Translations under genes and position numbers: made by a program
Assembly: GCA_035620515.1 (NCBI GenBank)
Contig: DASPGR010000326.1
Location: 1-6,826 of the forward strand
Direction of reading: 5' to 3'
From: SG8-41 sp035620515
GTDB taxonomy: Bacteria > Pseudomonadota > Gammaproteobacteria > Burkholderiales > SG8-41
Length of the DNA stretch: 6,826 nt
Shown here: positions 1 to 5,747 of the stretch, in pieces
How positions within the stretch are numbered: the stretch's first letter is position 1
Layout: every line of letters begins with the position of its first letter
The notes under the pieces: generated by a model
What the model saw: the letters and a program-made list of their open reading frames with translations, nothing else
Told to the model about the DNA's origin: nothing
Databases searched by the model: none

Positions 1-222
1 GAACGCCCACCCCGCCGCGATGCCGCCCTTCGCGGTCGGGAAGAAGAGGATCTTGTCCCGGATGTTGATGCCCTCGAGCTTGTGCCCGGGCTTGGTGATG
101 ACGCCGGTCCAGCGGTCGAGATCGTAGCGCGGGCTGAAGCCCTCGTCCGACACGACTGCTTCTCCCTCCACCACGGGACCGAACGCGCGCCGCACGTTGA
201 TCGCAATGCGCGCCTGCTTCAC
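1..222 (-). CDS. Aconitase X small (swivel, DUF126) subunit, 5' part only
   Basis: This is the N-terminal 74 codons of a small aconitase-X subunit; the gene continues past the left edge. It begins at a GTG whose last two bases open the TGA stop of the large subunit (GTGA), the classic layout for translationally coupled subunits of one enzyme. The family hallmark G-x-V-x-E-G-E-A-x-V-S-D-E is present at about residues 15-27 (GPVVEGEAVVSDE), followed by a beta-rich stretch (TGVITKPGHKLEGINIRDK) and FFPTAKGGIAAGWAF up to the edge. In the family this swivel domain closes over the large subunit and supplies active-site residues, including a serine in a G-R-G-S-S type loop. Here the equivalent loop appears to read A-K-G-G-I-A-A-G, with no serine. 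The missing 3' part probably holds 50-60 more residues. Assignment is firm at family level; the substrate is unknown. Confidence 0.87.
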   Translation of the reverse strand, partial: MKQARIAINVRRAFGPVVEGEAVVSDEGFSPRYDLDRWTGVITKPGHKLEGINIRDKILFFPTAKGGIAAGWAF

Positions 223-1466
223 CGGAATACCCCGGTGCAGGCGATGTCCACGCAGTCCTGCGTGCGCCGCAGGATCGTGTTGAACTTGTGCGCGGTGATG
301 GTATTAACGATCTTGGCCGAGTTCGAGATCATGTTGTTCCATCCGTTTGCCGCGCGCATTTTCGAGAGGTTTTGCAGGATGTAGACGCATACCCCTTCGA
401 GGAGCGTCACGCCGGCCGCCTCGAGCTTCTGCGCGTAGCCGAGCGTCCGCGCCGCCGCGAGCACCCCGCTTGCCGTCGTGGCAAACACTGTCGTGCCGCG
501 ATGCACGCGCCGTCCATCGAAGCGATCGGCGAGATCGCGCAGCTCGAAGAGCGAGAGCTGCGGTCCGGAAAACACCACGAAATTGCACGTGCTGTCCGGG
601 TTGCGGTAGCTCGCGAACACTTTCTCGATATCGCCGCGCCGCACCCGCATGCGTTCCTTTGGCCGTCCGCCGCGTAGCGCCGCCCGTAGCGTGGGCGCTT
701 CCGGCGTGACCCCGACCATGTGGTACATCGCCATCGAGCCATAGCTCGCGAGCGACGCCCCGAGATGCTTCAGCTCGTCCGCCGTCGGTGCGCGCCGGAT
801 TCCAGTGAATACCGGAACCGCGAAATAGCTCTGGTGGGATTCACCGACGGTTTTCCCAAGCGCGCCCCACTCCGCGAGGTCTTCAATCTCCGTCTCGATT
901 TCAACAAGAATGCTGCCAGCGCGATGTCGATCGAGATGAAATCCGTACTCGGGCACGCGCCGCGTCATCGCTGCGGCCATCGCCGCCGGCCCCGATTCGA
1001 AGTTGGTGCGCGCGCCGCACACCGAGTTGGCCCAGATCACCGTCCCGGTGTCGCCCCACGCCACGCGCTCCCCGAAATGGGGCTGATAGGTCGTCTGGTA
1101 GTTGATGCAGGTGTCCGTCGTCATGACGTTCATCTGCTTGAGGAAACCGATGAGCTGCTTCTCCTTCGCGGCCTCGATCGCGTCCTGCTTGAAGCGATCG
1201 ACATAAGCGAAATCGAAGCAGCGCGCGTTGGTGGTGATGGCGACCTCGCAGCGCGCGCCCTTCCGTGCGAGGCTCTCCAGATGGGCAAGACCGCCGTCGC
1301 CCATCACCTCGATGTCGCCCATCATGTGCACGTTGGTCACGGCAACGAAGCGTTTCGCCCCGTAAAATTTGCCGACCTCGAGCTGCAGCTCGAGTGCGCG
1401 CCTGACCGGCTCGCCGCGCTCCCCGCGCAGCATCGCCCGCTCTTCACCGGTCAGCTTCATCGCCAC
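219..1466 (-). CDS. Aconitase X large catalytic subunit (AcnX type II, DUF521)
   Basis: A 415-residue protein with the usual length and order of the two-subunit bacterial AcnX catalytic subunit, a dehydratase branch of the aconitase superfamily. Characterised relatives dehydrate cis-3-hydroxy-L-proline or mevalonate 5-phosphate. Recognisable blocks are LTGEERAMLRGERG (5-18), NVHMMGD (45-51), TTDTCINYQT (116-125), the very characteristic ANSVCGARTNFESGP (146-160) with YGFHLD (174-179), GPQLSLFEL (301-309), EGVC (357-360) and SNSAKI (381-386) near the C-terminus. Cysteines at 120 and 360 match positions expected to bind iron. The family G-C-P-H motif, however, is replaced by S-G-P-Q around 300-303, with a free Cys at 294. 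The start is taken as GTG at 1466 because GAGG (1477-1474) lies 7 bases upstream; ATG at 1460 would be 13 bases away. It overlaps the DUF126 gene downstream and follows a Bug-type binding protein, suggesting an imported hydroxy acid or hydroxy amino acid substrate. The exact reaction is not determinable. Confidence 0.9.
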   Translation of the reverse strand: MAMKLTGEERAMLRGERGEPVRRALELQLEVGKFYGAKRFVAVTNVHMMGDIEVMGDGGLAHLESLARKGARCEVAITTNARCFDFAYVDRFKQDAIEAAKEKQLIGFLKQMNVMTTDTCINYQTTYQPHFGERVAWGDTGTVIWANSVCGARTNFESGPAAMAAAMTRRVPEYGFHLDRHRAGSILVEIETEIEDLAEWGALGKTVGESHQSYFAVPVFTGIRRAPTADELKHLGASLASYGSMAMYHMVGVTPEAPTLRAALRGGRPKERMRVRRGDIEKVFASYRNPDSTCNFVVFSGPQLSLFELRDLADRFDGRRVHRGTTVFATTASGVLAAARTLGYAQKLEAAGVTLLEGVCVYILQNLSKMRAANGWNNMISNSAKIVNTITAHKFNTILRRTQDCVDIACTGVFR

Positions 1467-1475
1467 CGCGCGGCC

Positions 1476-1510
1476 TCAACACTCGTCATTGGTCACCCGT
1501 CACTCGTCAC
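1476..1510 (-). repeat. Short heptamer tandem repeat, consensus GTGACGA
   Basis: Read on the minus strand, this 35-base stretch is five contiguous 7-mers: GTGACGA, GTGACGG, GTGACCA, ATGACGA, GTGTTGA. The first four differ from one another by one or two bases and the fifth is degraded. It occupies most of the 49-base gap between the solute-binding protein stop (1516) and the AcnX start (1466). The last unit runs into the probable ribosome-binding GAGG (1477-1474). The period is 7, so it is not coding-like. It may be an intergenic heptamer family or a leader-RNA element. Confidence 0.75.
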
Positions 1511-1515
1511 GCAAC

Positions 1516-2493
1516 CTAGTCGGTGCCTTTGGCGCCCGAAAGTTTGATCAGCTTCGCGAACTTCTCGCTCTCATCGCGCACGAACTTGCCGAGCTCCTGC
1601 GGTGAGGTTCCCACCGTCTCCAGGCCGACGTTGGCCAGCTTGGCTTTCACGTCGTCGAGCTTCAATGCCCGGTTGATCTCGCCATTCAGCCTGGCGATGG
1701 CTTCGGCGGGCGTCCCGGCGGGCGCGAAATAGGCAAACCAGTTCGTAAACACGAAATTCGGCACGCCGGCCTCGGCCATGGTCGGCACGTTGGGGGCCGC
1801 CGGCGAGCGCTTGACGGACGTCACCGCGAGCGCGCGGAGCTTTCCCGCGCGCACATGCGGCATGGAAGGCGGCATGCCGGAGAAAAACATCGGAATGTGC
1901 CCCCCGATGAGATCGGGCATGACCGGTCCCGCCCCTTTGTACGGCACGTGCACCATGTCGAGCTTGTAGGTGATCTTGAGAAGCTCGCCCGCCAGATGCT
2001 GCACGCCCCCGGTCCCGGCGGACGCGTAACTCAGCTGCCCCGGCCGCGCCTTGGCGAAAGCGATGAGCTCCTTCACCGACTTCACCGGCAGCGACGGGTG
2101 CACCACCAGGATCAGCGGCGTCGTGGAAGCGAGCGATACCGGGGCAAAGTCCCGCTCCGGGTTATACGGCAGCCTTTGAAGGTGAGGAAGGATCGCGATC
2201 TCGGCCGGAGACGAGAGCAGCACGGTATAGCCGTCGGCTGGCGCCTTGGCGACGATATCGGCACCGATTATCCCGCCCGCTCCAGTGCGGTTGTCCACCA
2301 CGATTTTCTGATTGAGGCTTTGTTGGAGTTTCTGGCCGACCGTACGCCCGGTGAGATCGGTTGCGCCGCCCGGTGCGTAGGGCACTACCACGCGGATCGG
2401 CTTTGTCGGATAGGTCTGTGCAATTGCCACGTCCGCCGTGAACATCCAGCAGCATGCGGCACATGCCATGAGTGTTGTCTTCTGCGGGAACAT
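1516..2493 (-). CDS. Bug/TctC-family periplasmic solute-binding protein (downstream paralogue)
   Basis: A 325-residue tripartite tricarboxylate transporter (TTT) receptor-type protein that would bind a small carboxylate or amino-acid-like ligand in the periplasm. A Sec signal peptide covers residues 1-25 (one Lys, a hydrophobic core rich in Ala and Cys, cleavage after A-I-A before QTYP). The mature part starts in the family manner with YPTKPIRVVVPYAPGG (28-43). D46 is in the first ligand loop, where Bug proteins bind the ligand; then VVDNR (65-69), GADIVAKAPADGYT (77-90), SAGTGGVQHLAGEL (158-171) in the second loop, and HVPYKG (182-187). The C-terminal helices AEAIARLNGEINRAL and TSPQELGKFV are typical. 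ATG at 2493 follows a strong AGGAGGG (2504-2498) at 4 bases. It sits 20 bases after its paralogue. No membrane TctA/TctB is present, as is common for the large Bug families of Burkholderiales. Confidence 0.95.
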   Translation of the reverse strand: MFPQKTTLMACAACCWMFTADVAIAQTYPTKPIRVVVPYAPGGATDLTGRTVGQKLQQSLNQKIVVDNRTGAGGIIGADIVAKAPADGYTVLLSSPAEIAILPHLQRLPYNPERDFAPVSLASTTPLILVVHPSLPVKSVKELIAFAKARPGQLSYASAGTGGVQHLAGELLKITYKLDMVHVPYKGAGPVMPDLIGGHIPMFFSGMPPSMPHVRAGKLRALAVTSVKRSPAAPNVPTMAEAGVPNFVFTNWFAYFAPAGTPAEAIARLNGEINRALKLDDVKAKLANVGLETVGTSPQELGKFVRDESEKFAKLIKLSGAKGTD

Positions 2494-2497
2494 ATCG

Positions 2498-2504
2498 CCC
2501 TCCT
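2498..2504 (-). promoter_or_regulatory. Strong ribosome-binding site for the downstream Bug protein
   Basis: AGGAGGG on the minus strand, 4 bases before the ATG at 2493, within the 20-base gap between the two binding-protein genes. It gives the second paralogue its own efficient initiation rather than relying on coupling alone. Confidence 0.8.
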
Positions 2505-2513
2505 GTTGTCAGC

Positions 2514-3491
2514 TCATTGCGGCTTGATGCCCGCCGCTTTCATGATCTTTCCGTACTTCGCGGCTTCGGCACTCGCGAACCGCGCGAGTTCTTGGGGCGT
2601 GCCGGGCACCACATCCACGCCGGTCACGTTCTCGAGGTAGTTCACAACATCCGGCAGCCGGAGAATCCGCACCAGCTCGCCGTGGAGCTTGGCAATCACT
2701 TTCTTCGGCGTGTTCGCCGGCACGTAGTAGGCAAACCAGATGCTCGTGTCAAAGTCCTTGAGCCCGGCCTCCTGCACGGTTGGCACATCGGGCAGCAGCT
2801 TGGAGCGTTTGGCTGTCGTGATGGCAATCGGCTTGACGCGGCCCGCGCGCACGTGGGGAATGGCCGGGCCCATGCCGACGATGCCAAGCTTCACTTCCTG
2901 CCCGGCCATGAGGGCCACCGCAAGCGGAGCACCACCCTTGTACGGTACGTGGACGGCCTTGGCTCCGATCAACAGATTGAAAAGCTCGAGGGAGAGATGC
3001 ATCGGCGTTCCCACGCCCGGCGTTCCGACCGGCACCGAGCCCGGCTGTGTCTTGGCCAGCGCTATGACATCCCGCAGCGCGTTCCCTGAGAACGAGGGGT
3101 GCGCCGCGAACAGCATGGCGGAGACCGTGCCGAGTGTGACCGGCGCAAAATCCTTGTCGGGATTGTAGGGAAGCTTCCTGAACAGGACCTTGTTGATCGA
3201 CACCTCGCGGCTCGAGGCCACCAGCACCGTATAGCCATCGTGGTTCGCACGGGCCACGATATCGGCCGCGATGAAGCCATTTCCTCCCGGCCGGTTATCG
3301 ACCACGATGGGAGTACTCCAGTTCGCATTCATGCGCTGCGCGACCGCGCGCGCGAGGATGTCGGTGTTCCCGCCCGGTGCATACGGCACCACCATGCGGA
3401 TCGGTCTGGTCGGATAATCCTGTGCCCACGCCATCTGCCCAGCCGCTGTCACACCAGCGAGCGTGACCAGCAATGCGATTCTTGCTCTCAT
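2514..3491 (-). CDS. Bug/TctC-family periplasmic solute-binding protein (upstream paralogue)
   Basis: A second Bug/TctC-type periplasmic binding protein, 325 residues like its neighbour but clearly diverged. The signal peptide (1-23, R2 and R4 then a Leu/Val/Ala core) is predicted to be cut after A-W-A before QDYP. Family blocks include PYAPGG (36-41) with D44 in the first ligand loop, VVDNRPGGNGF, ADIVARANHDGYTV, GTPGVGTPMHLSLELF for the second loop, AVHVPYKGGAP, and IWFAYYVPANTPKKV. The second loop differs from the neighbour (GVGTPMHLS versus GGVQHLAG), so the two may bind different ligands. The start is set at ATG 3491 because AAGGAGG (3503-3497) ends 5 bases before it. The in-frame TTG at 3509 would put that Shine-Dalgarno sequence inside the gene and add six residues ahead of the signal peptide. 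It follows the sulfatase gene after a 97-base gap occupied mostly by an inverted repeat. Confidence 0.95.
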   Translation of the reverse strand: MRARIALLVTLAGVTAAGQMAWAQDYPTRPIRMVVPYAPGGNTDILARAVAQRMNANWSTPIVVDNRPGGNGFIAADIVARANHDGYTVLVASSREVSINKVLFRKLPYNPDKDFAPVTLGTVSAMLFAAHPSFSGNALRDVIALAKTQPGSVPVGTPGVGTPMHLSLELFNLLIGAKAVHVPYKGGAPLAVALMAGQEVKLGIVGMGPAIPHVRAGRVKPIAITTAKRSKLLPDVPTVQEAGLKDFDTSIWFAYYVPANTPKKVIAKLHGELVRILRLPDVVNYLENVTGVDVVPGTPQELARFASAEAAKYGKIMKAAGIKPQ

Positions 3492-3496
3492 GGCCG

Positions 3497-3503
3497 CCTC
3501 CTT
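3497..3503 (-). promoter_or_regulatory. Consensus ribosome-binding site that fixes the start of the upstream Bug protein
   Basis: AAGGAGG on the minus strand, 5 bases before ATG at 3491. It lies just outside the inverted repeat (whose nearer arm ends at 3509), so it would stay accessible even if the hairpin forms in the mRNA. Confidence 0.85.
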
Positions 3504-3508
3504 GATCA

Positions 3509-3582
3509 AAAAAGGTGTCAGGAACCTTTTCCTGTACTACAACCTGTCTTTCTCTCGCAGAAAAGGTTCCTGACACCTTTTT
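3509..3582. repeat. 23-bp perfect inverted repeat, MITE/BIME-like or terminator-like palindrome
   Basis: The arms 3509-3531 and 3560-3582 are perfect reverse complements (23 of 23), with core ggtgtcaggaacc flanked by A and T runs, around a 28-base loop (3532-3559). The element fills the gap between the sulfatase stop (3589-3591) and the Bug-protein ribosome-binding site (3503-3497). Each strand reads as a long stem ending in at least five T residues, so a transcript from either side would make a strong hairpin with a U tract; the large loop is unlike an ordinary intrinsic terminator. A/T-run ends, perfect symmetry and insertion between two operon genes suit a small mobile palindrome. I have an unverified recollection that this core recurs in proteobacterial genomes. 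No target-site duplication is evident. Confidence 0.85.
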
Positions 3583-3588
3583 CCGTCA

Positions 3589-5046
3589 TCAGCCGAAGAT
3601 GGCTGGATAGCCGGGCGGCGGAGTGAACCCCAGGTCGCCGCGCTTGATCACGGCCTCGCGCCCGCCTTCCGCTTCAAGCAGCTCCGCCTGGCGCCGCTTC
3701 GCGCGCCGGTCCACCGCTGCGGGATCGCAGATCGCGTAAAGACGCGCTCGACACTCTTCCAGCACCTTGGCGTGTTGCGCGTCGCCCGCGAGATCGCGAA
3801 GCTCCTCGGGGTCAGACTCGAGATCGAAGAGCTGAGGGCGATACGCGACGTAATGAACGTACTTGTATTTGCCGTGACGGATCATGAAGGCTCCCGTCGT
3901 CGATCCCATCCCGTGATACTCCGACAGGACGTTACGGTCGGGATTATCCCCTCCTGCCAAGCCGAAAAGCGAGCGCCCGGGGTAGCCGTCGTAAAGCTCG
4001 CGCCGATCCTCGCCGACGCATTCCAGTATGAACGGATAGGTATCGACGTGGCTCGCCGGCGTGCGAACTTTCTTGCCCGATGGCACGTCGGCGCCAGCGA
4101 TGATGAGCGGCACGCCCGCGACTTCCTCATACATCGTGGACTTGCCCCACAGCCCGCGCGCGCCGAGATTGTCGCCGTGGTCCGAGGTGTAGAGCACCCG
4201 GGTCGAATCCGCGAGCCCCGTAATATCGAGCGTTCGCAGCACCTTGCCGATGTTGTCGTCGACAAAACTACAGAGCCCGTAGTACGCGGCGATGGCCTTC
4301 TTGAGTTTCTCCGCGTCGAAAAAACGATCGTAGACGAAGCTCCCTGCGTAATCGCGCAGGTAGGGATGGTCCGGGCGCTCGCCCTGCGCGTATTGCTTGG
4401 GCAAGGGCATACGATCGAGCGGGTACTGGTAGTAGAAATCCGCCGGCGCCACCAGCGGAAAGTGCGGGCAGACGAAGGAGACGAACAGCACCCAGGGCTT
4501 GTCGCGATACTTCGACGCCTCTTCCCGCAGCCAGATCTGCGTGCGCGTGCAGATCTCGCGGTCGTAGGCCGTGTACGGCGTCTCGCCCGGTCCGGCAAGC
4601 TTCGCGATCTTCCACGACAACCCGCGCTCGGGCAGGTCCTTGCGCACGAGCCCCATGAGATCGCCCTTCCCCTCAATGATATTCATGGGGATGATCTCTT
4701 CGGAAAAGCCGTTGTCGTCGCCTTCATGACCGCGGAAATGGAGCTTGCCGATGGAAACTACTCTGTGCCCGCGCTCGCGCAGCCGGTGATGCCAGCTCGG
4801 GACCGAGCCGTCGTAGGCATCGGCGTTGTCCCAGAAGCCAATCTGGTGCACGTATTTTCCGGCCGCGAACGCGGCGCGCGCCGGAACGCAGACCGGGCAA
4901 GTCGTGTAGGCGGAAGTAAATATCGTGCCCCGCCGCGCCAGCGCATCGATGTTGGGGGTCTTCACCAGCGGATGCCCCGCGCAACCCATGACCTTCGGGT
5001 TGTGCTCGTCGGACATGATGATCAGCAGGTTCGTTGGCTTAGGCAT
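3589..5046 (-). CDS. Cytoplasmic type I sulfatase-family hydrolase
   Basis: A 485-residue alkaline-phosphatase-superfamily sulfatase, full length for the choline-sulfatase/arylsulfatase-like group. Near the N-terminus are NLLIIMSDEHNP (6-17), with the metal-binding acid pair as D13-E14, and TPNIDALARRG (30-40). C53 in C-V-P-A-R (53-57) fits the C-x-P-x-R formylglycine signature, so the enzyme should need oxidation of C53 to formylglycine. GKLHF (100-104) supplies the conserved Lys/His pair and CPHFP (193-197) another conserved block. SDHGDNLG (288-295) carries the second pair of metal ligands (D289, H290), and GLWGKSTMYEE (298-308) the active-site Lys. There is no signal peptide, so it acts in the cytosol. 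It starts 2 bases after the RraA-like gene's TAG, with only AGGA abutting the ATG, implying translational coupling. Family members cleave sulfate esters, and some cleave phosphonate or phosphate esters; the substrate is unknown. Confidence 0.92.
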   Translation of the reverse strand: MPKPTNLLIIMSDEHNPKVMGCAGHPLVKTPNIDALARRGTIFTSAYTTCPVCVPARAAFAAGKYVHQIGFWDNADAYDGSVPSWHHRLRERGHRVVSIGKLHFRGHEGDDNGFSEEIIPMNIIEGKGDLMGLVRKDLPERGLSWKIAKLAGPGETPYTAYDREICTRTQIWLREEASKYRDKPWVLFVSFVCPHFPLVAPADFYYQYPLDRMPLPKQYAQGERPDHPYLRDYAGSFVYDRFFDAEKLKKAIAAYYGLCSFVDDNIGKVLRTLDITGLADSTRVLYTSDHGDNLGARGLWGKSTMYEEVAGVPLIIAGADVPSGKKVRTPASHVDTYPFILECVGEDRRELYDGYPGRSLFGLAGGDNPDRNVLSEYHGMGSTTGAFMIRHGKYKYVHYVAYRPQLFDLESDPEELRDLAGDAQHAKVLEECRARLYAICDPAAVDRRAKRRQAELLEAEGGREAVIKRGDLGFTPPPGYPAIFG

Positions 5047-5048
5047 TC

Positions 5049-5741
5049 CTAAACGTGGCCGTATTTCGCGAGCACCTGCTCGAGCGTCGCGCCGGCATCG
5101 AGCTCCGCGCGGATCTTGACTTCGGTTTCCGTCAGCCGCTCGGCTTCGTTCAGCACCTTCTCCACCGCTTCTGAGGGAATCACGATGACGCCGTCGACGT
5201 CCGCCAGCACGAAGTCGCCTGGGTTGACGATGACATGCTGCTTGGTTGCCCCAGGAAGATACGCGGGCATCTGCCAGGCGGTTACCTTCCAGCGCCCGAT
5301 CGACTGGACCGGCGTGCGGTAGCGCGCGTAGACGGGGAATTTCTGCTTGGCAATCCACGCGATGTCGCGGATGCCGCCGTCAACAAGGGCGCCTGCGCAG
5401 CCGCGGGTTTTCATGCCGAGGGCGATCAGCTCGCCGAAAAAGCAGACGCCGTCTCCCGCCCCGCTCCATACCGCGACGCAGCCGCGTTTCACGCCGTCCA
5501 CGGCTTTCATCTTCTCGGGATCCCCCGTGCCCGCGTAGGGCCGCATCTCGCCGAGAATCGTGTAGGCCCATCCCGCAAGCTTCCCGCCGTCGGAGGGATA
5601 CGGCGCGAATATCGATGCAAGACCCTGGTGCTGATAGCCGAGCGTATCGAGCACGTCGGCAACGGTCGCTGCATCCACCTTCAGGTAGCGCTGCCGGATC
5701 CCTTCGGCTTCAGAGCTGGTCGGGTCGAACTGGATCTTCAT
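5049..5741 (-). CDS. RraA-like / HMG-CHA aldolase-family protein
   Basis: A 230-residue member of the RraA-like superfamily, which contains class II 4-hydroxy-4-methyl-2-oxoglutarate / 4-carboxy-4-hydroxy-2-oxoadipate aldolases (pyruvate-releasing, also oxaloacetate decarboxylases) as well as the RNase E inhibitor RraA. Family evidence: VDAATVADVLDTLG (22-35), GDGVCFFGELIALGMKTRG (96-114) with the G-E-L turn at 103-105, GALVDGGIRD (117-126) with the catalytic Arg125-Asp126 pair, FPVYARYRTP, NPGDFVLADVDGVIVIP (173-189) and a C-terminal helix. Metal-dependent aldolases usually have Glu or Asp shortly after R-D (R-D-x2-E); here the sequence is R-D-I-A-W, so that acid seems absent. Metabolic neighbours favour an enzyme over an RNase E regulator. 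The ATG at 5741 lies 6 bases after the dehydrogenase stop with no clear Shine-Dalgarno sequence, suggesting coupling. Confidence 0.88.
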   Translation of the reverse strand: MKIQFDPTSSEAEGIRQRYLKVDAATVADVLDTLGYQHQGLASIFAPYPSDGGKLAGWAYTILGEMRPYAGTGDPEKMKAVDGVKRGCVAVWSGAGDGVCFFGELIALGMKTRGCAGALVDGGIRDIAWIAKQKFPVYARYRTPVQSIGRWKVTAWQMPAYLPGATKQHVIVNPGDFVLADVDGVIVIPSEAVEKVLNEAERLTETEVKIRAELDAGATLEQVLAKYGHV

Positions 5742-5747
5742 CTGGTC

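Noticed and set aside
1476..1510. CRISPR-like array
   Set aside because: The units are only 7 bases with no spacers, so it is a simple tandem repeat.
720..1547. Plus-strand open frame of 275 codons opposite AcnX
   Set aside because: Antisense to a convincing AcnX gene, crosses the intergenic heptamer repeat, and has no family features.
2449..2470. Possible lipobox (L-M-A-C) in the downstream Bug signal peptide
   Set aside because: The residue pattern is poor and the hydrophobic core continues past this Cys to a better signal peptidase I site (A-I-A before Q).
3492..3509. Alternative TTG start at 3509 for the upstream Bug protein
   Set aside because: It would bury a consensus AAGGAGG inside the coding region and spoil the start of the signal peptide; ATG at 3491 is better.
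3772..5052. Long plus-strand open frame (426 codons) opposite the sulfatase
   Set aside because: It lies wholly antisense to a gene with clear family motifs and its translation is Arg/Val/Ala-rich with no recognisable domain; a high-GC shadow frame.
5047..5358. N-terminal extension of the sulfatase frame up to 5358
   Set aside because: The extra 104 codons overlap the RraA-like gene and encode Arg-rich sequence without sulfatase similarity; the fold starts properly at the ATG at 5046.
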